Origin: Notospermus geniculatus
Taxonomy: Eukaryota > Nemertea > Pilidiophora > Heteronemertea > Lineidae
Direction: 5' to 3'
DNA length: 64,000 nucleotides
Assembly (NCBI GenBank): GCA_002633025.1
Contig: NMRB01000001.1
Location: 886,210 to 950,209 of the forward strand
In this document: positions 46,411 to 56,938 of the stretch, piece by piece
How positions within the stretch are numbered: the first letter of the stretch is position 1
Layout: each line of letters begins with the position of its first letter
Program-made: the position numbers and the translations under genes
Notes under the pieces: model-generated
What the model saw: the letters and a program-made list of their open reading frames with translations, nothing else
What the model was told of the DNA's origin: nothing
The model's database searches: none

Positions 46411-49060
46411 ATGTCTGGCGAGCAGCGGCTGGTTATAAAAGGAAATGACTCTAAATATGTGAAGCTGAATGTTGGTGGTTCCCTGTTTTACACCACGATT
46501 GGTACACTCACAAAACAGGACACTATGCTTCGCGCAATGTTCAGTGGGCGGATGGAGGTACTCACTGATCAGGAAGGTGGGTATTAACCAGAAATTTTGC
46601 TTGGCCTATGCTGGCCGAGCCTGTAGCCTCGAGAGATTTCTTCATGGTGGTCCTAAAGATCCCCACGCCATGGCATCATGACCAGATGACAGTTCCGTCC
46701 CGTGGGGTATAACGTTATCACCTGATCAGTCAGGAACTTTTGCCGCATCGGGAGGTGACCTCCCAATCGAAAAAACTCCCAGTCGGGAGGTAATAACCCA
46801 ATTGAGTTTTCGTTCACCTCCCAATTGGGATTTCAATGTTCTCTTCCCTTCCCAACTTTCATCAAATATTTGGGAAAATCAATGTCAACTCGGCCAGAAA
46901 ATTTACTTCAATCAGAAATTTTTTTCACACAAACCTTGATCTTGGTTTCACGTTTTCCACTGATTACGACCATGCGCAAATGCGCGATGTGATGCGCAAA
47001 TCAGTTCTTAGATTTTAAACTGCCTGATCGAGACATTCCTCCTGTTCGAGCAACAAAAAATTAGGCCTCGCGTACAACATAATATCCCGTTTCGGACACA
47101 ACCTCCCAGTCGGGAGATGCAAAATCCCAATCGGGAGGTGACCTCCCGATGCGGCAAAAGTTCCTGACTGCTGGTTGCATCTTGTCTCGGATGTATGTAG
47201 TTACGGTAACCATATCGCCCAGGCATAGGTTCTTTTCCGATATGACATTGACGGCTATTGTATGCGGCGATGCGCGCTATGTAAAAGTCAGTTTGTAAAA
47301 GCAAAAGCGCAGCATCAGAGTCCCAGTTACTGAGACTAGGATGTATGATGCGTCGATAAGGTTGGAGAGTTGGTCTATGTGTTCATTTGAATTAATGAAT
47401 TCGTCAATGACGGTGCATGACGTCAGAGGAAAAACCCTTGACTCGCTTACATGTAGGCCCAGCTAGCTACCGCATGTCGTCAGCTAGCTACCGCATGGAT
47501 CATTCTCTTACGTGACGCTCCCACGGATGCCTCGAAGTTCGGCAGGGAAGTTTCGGAGGAGCTGTATATTGTACGCAAAGTCGTACAAGTAGGCCGATAT
47601 AATACTAATCTATATTATGCCTAATTCATTCACATGACACAGCACCGTCACATTACAGAGTATGTTGGACACTATTTGGTATTTTGGGAGGTAATGCCTC
47701 ATCCTTTACCTTCTTCGATATTGAATTTTTTTTTCTTCAATGTAGGATGGGTCTTGATTGACAGATGTGGTAAGCACTTCGGAACAATCCTGAGCTTCCT
47801 CCGAGATGGTAGTGTGGCGCTTCCAGAATCAAAAAGAGATCTTCAAGAACTTTTGGCTGAAGCAAAATATTATCTAGTCCAAAACCTCGTTGATATGTGT
47901 GAAACTGCTTTAAAGAAGAAAGTAGAGGAGTTGGAACCTATTTGTCGAGTACCGCTGATCACTTCACAGAAGGAAGAGCAGGCTTTGATTGCCAGTACAG
48001 TAAAGGTAAATCTGTTAAAACTGAGAAATATTCTGACCACATTTTCAACGAAAAAAAATGGGAATATTTCAACTTTTGGCATTTCTAAATTCTTCACAGG
48101 CGTGTGTTAGTGATCCTGCTGAGGTGCAAGTCTGTTCATTAATTTCCATTGAATGTTAATGGTTAATACTTATTATCAGTTGAAATACATGCTCTCCATA
48201 TTGTGTTCTAATACCATAGTGGAAGTTCTAGGTTAATTAATGTGCACGTGTATTATTCTGATAATTCATACTGAAATATGTCTCGGTGCGCAGCTTAATG
48301 TCAATTGAGTCTCATCAAATTCTTTCATTCTCTTTCAGCCTGTTGTCAAACTGCTGTGCAATCGACACAATAATAAATACTCATACACAAGGTAATGGTT
48401 AGAAGGCTGGAAAACACACTTAGGCTAAGAGTTTTATAAGTAACAGAAACTTATCTTTAATTCACTTTGATTTCTTCCTTGTTGTATGACATAATTACCA
48501 GAGCAGTAAACACGATAGAATCACACATCGTCATCTCATCTTTGTGGGTTGTGATTGTCTTTTTTTATCTTTTCAGTAATTCAGATGATAACTTCTTAAG
48601 GAATATAGAACTCTTTGATAAATTGTCTCTGCGATTTAATGGTCGTGTGCTGTTTATAAAAGACGTTATTGGCAGTAATGAGATCTGTTGCTGGTCATTT
48701 TATGGGCATGGGACAAAAGTGGCAGAGACATGCTGTACATCTATTGTATATGGCACGGACAAAAAACACACCAAGGTAATGATTACTGTCCTTCCCACTC
48801 TTATCTGAAAGCTAAATTTATCTAAGTATGATAACAACTTCCTTAATTTTGGTGCAATATTTTCTCAATTTCAGGTTGAGTTCCCGGAAGCCAAGATCTT
48901 TGAAGAGACTTTGAATGTGTTATTATACGAGGACAGAAACAAAGGCCCTGATGCAGAGCTCATGCAGGCAACAAGGGGATATAGCCTCGATGTTGGTGGT
49001 GGTTATGTTAGCGATGATGATATGGAAGATCATGGTGCTGGCCGTATGCGGCGAAAGTAG
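46411..49060 (+). CDS. TNFAIP1/KCTD10/KCTD13-like: BACURD-type CUL3 adaptor (BTB/POZ, KCTD family), copy 1
   Basis: Six exons (46411-46576, 47746-48005, 48100-48123, 48339-48391, 48577-48775, 48875-49060) give 295 residues. The BTB/T1 fold begins [19 protein letters not shown] and continues [20 protein letters not shown] and [16 protein letters not shown]. The C-terminal part ([36 protein letters not shown]) is the conserved BACURD region. The tail is acidic and ends MRRK. Family members bring substrates such as RhoA to CUL3-RBX1 ubiquitin ligase. Exon 3 is only 24 bp. The start is the family start MSGEQ; an ATG 8 bases upstream is out of frame. An upstream head-to-head IFT20 suggests TNFAIP1 orthology by synteny, though the vertebrate paralogues split later. 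Confidence 0.95.
46727..47170. mobile_element. 444-bp inverted-repeat element in BACURD copy 1, intron 1
   Basis: Ends CAGTCAGGAACTTTTGCCGC and the exact inverse (continuing ATCGGGAGGTGACCTCCC). The interior repeats cctccca.tcggga words. It is absent from the matching intron of copy 2, where cctgat runs directly into tgaatcttg. The flanks ctgat / ctggt may be a 5-bp target duplication. Confidence 0.88.
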
Positions 49061-49638
49061 ACTTGGCTATTGTGTAGAATCAAAGCCTGCCAGTGTTCTT
49101 ACTTCAGTTCTGAAAATATATACCGGTACAAGTATACAGTCCTGTTATAATGTGGACATTTCAGGCAACAATAACAAAATATTGGTTGCCCACTGGGCTT
49201 CCTGTTCATTTCAAATCATCTACCCTTATGGATGTCATTCCAAATATTTCATCTCAAGAGATATTTCTGGTATTGTGTTCTTCCTAGGTGTCGAAAGAAA
49301 CATTTTCTTCTTTTCTGTTATTCTGGCGAGTCGTTATTGTGGTGTATCCAGATCCGCTTGTCTCCAGTCCACAAATTTACGAGTAAATATTTTCCTTTTC
49401 TGTTATTTAAATGAACTGCTGTTACTGTTGTGTTTCTGATGTACCTCTTCCTTGATGAACAAAATCATTTCACTGAAAACAGTTTCATATTTTGGTACTT
49501 ACCTATGTTGGTGAGTGTCGGATTTCCTCTTTCATTTGAAATTTCTTCTTCATGTAGAAATTATTTGCAGCTGTGGATATTTTGGTTTCGCAGGTACAAG
49601 GTAAAAAACGATGAAGATCTGCCAATTTGTCTATAATC

Positions 49639-49674
49639 ATGGAGGAATTATACTGTCAGTATAATTCCTCATGC
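49639..49674. repeat. Palindrome downstream of BACURD copy 1
   Basis: catggaggaattatactg followed by tcagtataattcctcatg, a near-perfect palindrome of about 36 bp. It is present in both segmental copies (59699-59734), so it predates the duplication. Confidence 0.7.
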
Positions 49675-50345
49675 TATAATTATATCGAAAATGTTCACCC
49701 TTTTCCCATTACCACTGTGTTTGTTGCTTCCTACACCATGCCAACAAAGTGTGTAAAGGTGTTGGTAGTTGCAATAAATAAGGAATTTGAGGTTATGAAC
49801 TGATTTTATGTTATTGTGTATAGCAACAACTTGCTGTTTCTAGCCAATTTCTGTACCTTCCTTCTAGTTGTGGGCGCTGCCTGAAGATGGCAACGCGGTT
49901 GCTCTAGTGGCCACCACCAGATTACTTTTAGTATGTCCAGGGCTAGGTTGTTCATGTTACGGTATATTTCATTTTCTTGCTTACAATAACGGGTCATGAG
50001 CCAAGAGATATGCCGCTACTGATGACAAAGAATTCTTGAGACGATGTCTGTCTTGATTTCAAAGGGTGGACGCAACCATGGTGTCTCGTTTCTGCCATGG
50101 ATGCGAGTATATAAAGAACCACTGTCAAAATCTGCACCAATTATTTCCAGTCCCATTCAGTGGATATTTCCATTACCATGCCTTGTACACACACCACAAC
50201 CGGATTCAGGTGTAATGAAATCTAATGTTCCCGATACCAGATGTCCGCTTCTTTTGTTCAGGGGACATCTCGTGACAGAAGTTCCTGTCTGTTAGTGTCC
50301 GGCCTATTGTAGCTGCCGCTTTTTCCGTCAGAATCTTTTGTTGGG

Positions 50346-51318
50346 CACAGTGAGCCTGAAATGGGTTTAAGAGCAAAAAAATTGCCCACAAATCAAACCT
50401 GTACCATCACTACATTTGTTCATCACGAGTAACGATCTTAGACATGACTTGCGTTGTACTCGTTTACTGATTGCTTGCGCTTCAGTCCATAGATTTTGTT
50501 CATGTTGTCCTTCACCAGATGCCTGGTCCAATACTGGTCCAATATCTGGTAAAATCGGCGTGGACCGCCTGAAAGGCTTGTTCCGTGAACCTTGAAAGAT
50601 CACACTTGGTTTGTTCACAAAAGTCAACTAAATGGGCATGTACAATATGAAATTTGGGAGTTAATCCAATCCCAAGCATCATGTACGCATCACAAAAGTT
50701 TTTGACGTCCTCCTGCCATCCATCTCAGATTCGATGAAAAACAGGAATCTACCATTTTACTCAATGTCTCAAACGCTTTCACAAACAGCTTTGGTTGTTC
50801 CTGGTCAGTTCTCATAACAACCTCCTGATGAATACCTGTCCTTTTCAACAATGTTCTATGTGTGGTAACCCTTTTTACCCAAGTTCTCAAATTCCATTGA
50901 AATTTAAGAAAGAAAACTATTTTCTCAAGAAAAAAACAGGGGAGTGTTATTGTCTCTTTATCGGAGCTTCCCTAGTATCATTTGCAAATGAATACAACTG
51001 ATTTTGAAGTTTAAAAAATGCGCGTTAACCCTTTTTTATCCATTTCTCAAATTCTGACATTGGAATTTCAGAAAAATGCGATTTTCTCAAAAAATTCCAA
51101 CTGATTTTGAAGTTTAAAAAATGCGCGTTAACCCTTTTTTATCCATTTCTCAAATTCTGACATTGGAATTTCAGAAAAATGCGATTTTCTCCAAAAATTC
51201 CCAACGGATTTTTTTCCTGTTTGCATCAAAACACTCCCAGGGACGTACTCTAACAGATGGAACAGGTTTGATTTGTGGGCAATTTTTTTGCTCTTAAACC
51301 CATTTCAGGCTCACTGTG
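50346..51318. mobile_element. CACAGTG-terminal TIR transposon, non-autonomous, 973 bp
   Basis: Terminal inverted repeats begin CACAGTGAGCCTGAAATGGG and extend about 60 bp. The element is flanked by TGGG at 50342-50345 and 51319-51322. The empty site (tttgttgggggacatc) is preserved in the other segmental copy at about 60550, which proves insertion with a 4-bp target duplication. CAC termini and a 4-bp duplication fit Chapaev-like (CMC) or Academ-like elements. A ~103-bp internal direct repeat lies at about 50995-51200. A minus-strand frame (KLFVKAFETLSKMVDSCFSS) may be a transposase relic. Confidence 0.88.
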
Positions 51319-51736
51319 TGGGGGACATCTCATATCGGGGTACCCAACATGACGTTCTACTACACCGGTACTCGTTTCCCGCTGAAAGAACCATGTGTGG
51401 GAAACGAGGGTTTCTTGTTTTGTGTATAGATGGCACTCATCAATTCAACCGCTGGTTTCCCGCTTCACGTTGCGGTGCGTGGGAGACGGCCACACATCTG
51501 TTACCTAACCGGGACTGCCGGTTGATTTACCAAATAACGATGGGAACTACCTCCGTGGAATAAAACGCTCATCAATCATTGGTGAAATCTATGTACGTTT
51601 GTGTGACAACCAGTCAATATTTTATCAGTGTTTCATATCTGGTACAATCGCAGGTAGCAGGTTGCAAAGCAAGTTGCAACGTAGAAAATCAGCAGTGTAT
51701 TCTAGCTTTAACATTGCAAGGAACTCTGAGTGTTCG

Positions 51737-53248
51737 CACAGTGAGCCTGAAATGGGTTTAAGAGCAACAAAATTGCCCACAAATCAAACCTGTACCATCT
51801 GTTAGAGTATGGTGTGGGGAGTGTTTTGATGCAAAAAGGAAAAAAATCTGTTGGAAATTTTTTGAGAAAATCGCATTTTTCTGTAATTTCAATGTCAGAA
51901 TTCAAGAAATGGATAAAAAAGTGTTAACACACATTTTTTAAACTTCAAAATCTATTGTATTCATTTGCAAATGATACTTGGAAAGCTCTGACATGTCTGA
52001 TAAAGAGACAAGAAAAATTTCACTGTTTTTTTGAGAAAATAGTTTTTTTCTCAAATTTCAATGGAATTTGAGAACTTGGATAAAAAAGGGTTAACACACA
52101 TTTGATTGTGGTGCTGGGAGAGCACCAAAGCAAAGACAATACGGAATTGTGCATAAATGTCAATGTGCATCGCAATCCTAACAATGTTAGGATTGGGGTT
52201 GACCCCCTCCCCCTCCTTATCCTAATGTAGGAACATTGACAATCGACAATTGACCATTGACCAAAATTTGAAAAAAAATGAAACATCGACCAAAAACAAT
52301 CTTAATAAGACCCAGACCCCCCCTCTTCCTAATATTGCTGAGATTACAACGCACATTGATTTCAATGCACAGTCACTATCGATGTAACAGATTTTTGTTC
52401 CAGCATCTAACCATTTTATGCTTTGAGTAGTTATGACATACACTACATTTGTTCATCACGAGTAACGATCTTAGACATGACTTGCGTTGTACTCGTTTAC
52501 TGATTGCTTGCGCTTCAGTCCATAGATTTTGTTCGTGTTGTCCTTCACCAGATGCCTGGTCCAATACTGGTCCAATATCTGGTAAAATCGGCGTGGACCG
52601 CCTGAAAGGCTTGTTCCGTGAACCTTGAAAGATCACACTTGGTTTGTTCACAAAAGTCAACTAAATGGGCATGGACAATATGAAATTTGGGAGTTAATCC
52701 AATCCCAAGCATCATGTACGCATCACAAAAGTTTTTGACGTCCTCCTGCCATCCATCTCAGATTCGATGAAAAACAGGAATCTACCATTTTACTCATTGT
52801 CTCAAACGCTTTCACAAACAGCTTTGGTTGTTCCTGGTCAGTTCTCATAACAACCTCCTGAGGAATACCTGTCCTTTTCAACAATGTTCTATGTGTGGTA
52901 ACCCTTTTTACCCAAGTTCTCAAATTCCATTGAAATTTAAGAAAGAAAACTATTTTCTCAAGAAAAAAACAGGGGAGTGTTATTGTCTCTTTATCAGAGC
53001 TTCCCTAGTATCATTTGCAAATGAATACAACTGATTTTGAAGTTTAAAAAATGCGCGTTAACCCTTTTTTATCCATTTCTCAAATTCTGACATTGGAATT
53101 TCAGAAAAATGCGATTTTCTCAAAAAATTCCCAACGGATTTTTTTCCTGTTTGCATCAAAACACTCCCAGGGACGTACTCTAACAGATGGAACAGGTTTG
53201 ATTTGTGGGCAATTTTTTTGCTCTTAAACCCATTTCAGGCTCACTGTG
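51737..53248. mobile_element. CACAGTG-terminal TIR transposon, related 1.5-kb copy
   Basis: It has the same terminal sequence as the 973-bp element. Its inverted terminal regions are much longer: the left ~360 bp is a diverged inverse of the right end. The stretch 52440-53040 is almost identical to 50400-50990. No matching target duplication is seen (ttcg left, cctt right). An inner segment (about 52095-52440) is absent from the smaller element. Confidence 0.82.
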
Positions 53249-53443
53249 CCTTTCCTCCAACTCAATCCACATCCACCAAGACCAATCCAGGAAAACTTCT
53301 GCAAGGCTAGTGTAGGGCCTCGCCTAGAGGCCTTTAGGCTTACTGTTACGTTTTCCCAAAATAGGGGCTTAACTATGCATTCCTATTAATAGTGTGGGCC
53401 TACACTTCATGACGAATTTCAGTCCCTCATTCTTATTTCAGAT

Positions 53444-53630
53444 GTTTCATTGATTGCCAAACAACTTGAAAAGCTGAAAGACCTAGAAGAGCCTGTTTTC
53501 CGGAACTATGTATCAAAGAAGAAGAAAGCTGCCGCAACCAGTTTTGCTGCACCGACAACTGGATCTACTGCTGGCAAAACAACAACTGCTTATGGCACGC
53601 CGTTTGTTCAGTTATTAGAGAAACATACTT
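53444..53630 (+). pseudogene. Coding-like fragment of unknown protein
   Basis: An acceptor-like site (tcttatttcag) is followed by an open frame reading LIAKQLEKLKDLEEPVFRNY and then a Lys- and Ala/Thr-rich segment. It runs into a repeat block and stops. At 54007-54060, after that block, a frame LIKRLGMPGDGFC resembles the start of an OTU-type cysteine protease motif (GDGxC), but a stop follows. I think these are pieces of one broken transposon-borne gene. The link is an inference. Confidence 0.3.
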
Positions 53631-54005
53631 TCGGAGCAGAGAAACCTATATTTTCTCCAGATAAACTTAGATTTTCTCTCCATTACCTACGTTTTCTCAA
53701 GAAAATCCTATATTCGCTGCCCAAACCTGTATTCGGGGGCCAAAAATCCATTCAACGTTGCCGAAACATAGTTTTTCTCTCCTAACCTACTTTTCCAGAG
53801 AAAATCATGGATTCGGAACCGAATCCTGTTTTATCTGCCTCTGAATATACGATTCGGCACCCGAAACATGGTTTTGGGAGAAAATTTTTATTTACCTGTA
53901 CATTCAGATAAACTTAGTTTCGGTTGCGAAACTTAGTTTGCCGAAACCTATATTTTCTCTCCAAACCTACATTTTCTCGCGTAAATCTCATATTCGGTCA
54001 TGCAA
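53628..54005. repeat. Motif-rich block: 'aaacctatattttctc' in both orientations
   Basis: Variants of aaacct(a)(t/c)attttctc recur at least eight times, mixed with 'attcgg', 'ccgaaac' and 'agaaaat' words. The block looks like an insertion within the surrounding coding-like fragment. It has no open frame of its own with a family signature. Confidence 0.55.
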
Positions 54006-54051
54006 TAGTTAACGAGCTTATTAAGAGACTTGGCATGCCTGGGGATGGTTT

Positions 54052-54262
54052 TTGCAAATCGTGAAGTGCAAAATAAAGAAGTACCATTACCTGCAGGGCA
54101 ACCTGCAACCTGCCGAGTTGCCAGCAGCAGTGCGTTGTGCCAGTCAACTTAACCATTACTTTCCATTCTCAGTGTGGAACGACGGGAGTGAGCAGTTTGA
54201 GTGGGTGAACCGTGAAGAAGACCTGGATGTTACTTCTCTTTATGGTGAACACCTTCCAGGGC
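54052..54262 (+). pseudogene. Second coding-like fragment of the same broken element
   Basis: The frame gives LPAAVRCASQLNHYFPFSVW then NDGSEQFEWVNREEDLDVTS, which is protein-like in composition. It ends where a MITE begins (ccagggcccggtttcacaaa). I do not recognise a domain. Confidence 0.3.
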
Positions 54263-54420
54263 CCGGTTTCACAAAGAAAACTTAAGTCAGTAGGCTTAAG
54301 TCACTCATTTTGGCTAAGCTAAGACACTGACTGAAGTCACAGTGACCAACTTGGCTAAGTCCGACTTATTAAATCGCTTTGTAAAATGGGCTTAAGTCAT
54401 GCAGAAAATTTTGACCAACC
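54259..54420. mobile_element. MITE-like fragment with 'gggcccggtttcacaaag' end
   Basis: The left end resembles the outer end of the nested MITE at 20839 (gggccc.gtttcacaaag). Inside are inverted words cttaagtca / tgacttaag and ggcttaagtca. The right end is degenerate (cgctttgtaaaatgggctta). Confidence 0.5.
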
Positions 54421-54518
54421 GTCGATACCCAGCCACCAGTATTTCTCAATGGAACTGAGGTGAGAAAGTGAATCGCATGACCAGTCACACGATCAGACCA
54501 CCAGTATCGACACTCAAA

Positions 54519-54740
54519 ATGGCGTCGACCGAGAGCAGACGACGAGCTGCAAATTGGACCAGCATTGAGGAGACATTGCTAATAATGGCCGTGGCCAAAA
54601 AGGAGGGGAGGTGTCTGAAGAATTTTTCAGGCAGTGGGTTTGAAGACCCTGGAAAAGTTACAAAGGCCAGCAAGAGCCGGGCTTGGATCGAAGTCGCGGC
54701 CGAAGCCGCCAGGTGGCCTACCTATAGGGTAGGCCTATAA
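54519..54740 (+). pseudogene. Myb/SANT-like DNA-binding fragment, probably transposon-derived
   Basis: From an ATG in good context (aaaATGGCG) the frame reads MASTESRRRAANWTSIEETL, then LIMAVAKKEG and SRAWIEVAAEAAR. The Trp / Glu-Glu-x-Leu start with a later Trp fits Myb/SANT-like (MSANTD/trihelix) domains carried by Harbinger-type elements and their host relatives. The frame stops at 54740 within a 'gtaggcctat' repeat. It could be a first exon, but no downstream exon joins it in frame. Confidence 0.4.
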
Positions 54741-54888
54741 CATGTACTTTCTTACCCAAGGGGTCCCTCCGTTTTTATGCACAATTTTGGACCCTGGCTC
54801 CCCACTTAGGCAGATGAATAAGGAAAGACACAGTCACATACCTCCATTGGAGATGGCAGTTGGTTTTCCAAGTCGAATTTGACTGCAG

Positions 54889-55271
54889 CTGAAATTTTAC
54901 AACTAACATACGGATTTTGTCACGAATGGAATGAGATGCGGCTGATACACGAATCTGGTATCATAAAGGGACAGCCGGGAATTATTAAAGGGAATAGCGA
55001 ATTCAGATCAATAATAGAACCTATTTTTTTCAGCTACCAGGAAGCCCATAGAGAAGTCATCACAGATGTCGTCCAACTGGACGAAACGCAGGAAGACAAC
55101 GAGGAATTGAAGAAGAGACGAAAAGATGCACGAGAGTCAATTTACCAGTTTATCAAGAGCAACCTACCGATTCATCAGCGTACGGAGCTACCTGAGGCTG
55201 CTGTTCTTCAGCCCCTACTTGAATTGGCGGAAGAAATCAACTATATGGGAGGAAATACAGTTAGGGGGTAG
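54889..55271 (+). pseudogene. Coding-like segment of unknown protein, possibly the continuation of the Myb/SANT-like gene
   Basis: After an acceptor-like ttgactgcag the frame stays open for about 127 residues. It has charged helical sequence (ETQEDNEELKKRRKDARESI) and ends MGGNTVRG. In another frame a Cys-rich stretch follows (FRCQAPCQKNPKCRKNRIC, about 55290-55350), hinting at a frameshift in an old gene. No family recognised. Confidence 0.3.
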
Positions 55272-55689
55272 TGGTGCAGGCAGTGAAATTTTTCGTTGCC
55301 AGGCACCATGCCAGAAGAATCCTAAATGCCGGAAAAATAGAATTTGTGAAGTCGTGTCTAAGAGATTCAGTAGCCATTTTGGGGGGGGGGGGAATGTCTC
55401 TTGACTGCCTTGCCGCCTTCGCTTTGATGGAGAATCTTCTTGAGAAGTGGGGGGACATTGCCTGCAGCGCTTCTTGCTGACAGCATGTTTTTGCATACGA
55501 AATGGTATGCAGGCGTGCTGCTGGTGACACATTCGGGGGAGGACACTGAGGAACTGTTGGGTGTCGTCTCTCATCTCTAAGCCAATGCAAGAGCAGTGGT
55601 AGTGAACCATTGTCTCAACCATACAAGGACCTATAGTGGGGCGGCTTAGCTGATCAATTGTGCACTTTCCCTTAAAAGCATGAAACTTG

Positions 55690-56345
55690 GCAGATGGTTA
55701 GAGTAACACAAAACAACGATATAGTCCAGGGGCCACCGGAAATTGCACCCCGTGTGGCGGCCATCTTAGATTTCAAAATGGCCGCCATTGTAGATCTGTT
55801 TTTTTGAATATCTCCGTAACTAGTTGAGATATCAAGACAGTTGAAATTCCTATACCCACATTTCAAGGGTCTAGGAATCCAATGATGCATAAAATGTTTG
55901 AAATTTGTGGCCGCCATCTTGAAATCCAAGATGGCCGCCATCCACAAGCTATCGTGCTCAATATTTCCTTAACTAGTAGAGATACCGAGACAGATGAAAC
56001 GCCTATACCCACATTTTAGGGGTCTAGGAATTTAATGGTGACATAAAATGTTTGAAAATTGTTGCAGCCACCTTGAAATCCAAGATGGCCGCTATCCACA
56101 AGCTATTCTGCTCAATATCTCCTTTACAAGTAGAGATATCGAGACAGATGAAACGCCTATACCCACATTTTAGGGGTCTAGGAATTTAATGGTGACATAA
56201 AAATGTTTGAAAATTATTGCCGCCATCTTGAAATCCAAGATGGCCGCTATCCAGGAGCTATTCTGCTCAATATCTCATTAAGTAGGCCTAGTGGCGATAT
56301 TGAGACAGTTGAAACGTCTATACCCACATTTTAGGGGTCTGGGAA
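55690..56345. repeat. ~155-bp tandem repeat rich in 'aagatggccgcc'
   Basis: About four units with 'cctatacccacattt..(g)gggtctagga' recurring at about 55849, 56002, 56156 and 56317. Each unit also has a palindrome-like pair gccgccatcttgaaatccaa and gatggccgc. The word AAGATGGCCGC is close to the known YY1 binding consensus (AAGATGGCGGC). Confidence 0.8.
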
Positions 56346-56394
56346 TCCAAATGACGTTTGGCTGACCAATCACATGCCGAGTTGGCGTTCAAAA

Positions 56395-56432
56395 TGCCTG
56401 TCGTAGTAGTGAAGCGAGAACTACGACAGGGG
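56395..56432. repeat. Short hairpin before the second segmental copy
   Basis: cctgtcgtagt and actacgacagg form 11-bp perfect arms around a 12-bp loop. Not matched to a transcript or element. Confidence 0.5.
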
Positions 56433-56561
56433 ACCAGTCTAGGCGAGTCGCTCACTTCGGCCAGGCTCGAGGAAGCCTTGGCAGCCTGCCAAATACCTTA
56501 CCGAACGCTCTCCCGCTTCCCCGAGCCTCCCCGAGGAAGCTTTCCGAACACGCTAGACATG

Positions 56562-56938
56562 TTGGAATGCAGGCAAATCGTACATTCTTACAATCGATAC
56601 GAACTAAATATTTTGTAACTAAAAATCCTATTTTAAGAGGCTAAATAAGAATTTTATTTCCAAATTTATCGTCACCTGATTTGTTGTGAGAATTGATGCT
56701 CGTTAATTGTTAGTATTTTGGAAAAATATATTTCATTTCAGAGTTTTCATCGCGAACTCTTGATCGACGACCAGCTCTGAATATTTCCTGTTACTATTTT
56801 TAGAACGAGCTGATTTAGCCCAAATACATGAGTAATTTCCTGTCTTTTCACACACATTTCATTCACTTGTCGCACCCGAATTTCACTTCTTACGGTCGTA
56901 TTTATACGTTAGAATTAGTAGCCAGGCACTGATGAAAA
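56562..56938. promoter_or_regulatory. Copied bidirectional promoter, without IFT20
   Basis: Nearly identical to 46034-46410, with changes such as gaactcttgatcgacg for gaactctgaatcgacg. The minus-direction half now faces the 155-bp repeat array, with no coding partner. Confidence 0.65.

Larger units (their letters stand above)
46034..51643. repeat. Segmental duplication, copy 1 (BACURD and flanks)
   Basis: Sequence from ttggaatgcaggcaaatcg at 46034 to ttcatatctggt at 51643 aligns in the same order with 56562-60875. Differences are mostly single bases. Larger ones are an extra 444-bp element (46727-47170) and an extra 973-bp element (50346-51318) here, and a fold-back insertion in the other copy. 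Confidence 0.95.

Noticed and set aside
48467-48808. 113-residue frame in the BACURD copy 1
   Set aside because: The 5' third is intron. Only 48577-48775 is exon.
49232-49636. Frames downstream of the BACURD stop, present in both segmental copies
   Set aside because: They are AT-rich 3' UTR-like sequence with no domain. Conservation between the copies is explained by the recent duplication.
55215-55622. Minus-strand 135-residue frame
   Set aside because: It overlaps plus-strand coding-like remnants, includes a poly-Pro run from the poly-G tract, and has no family match.
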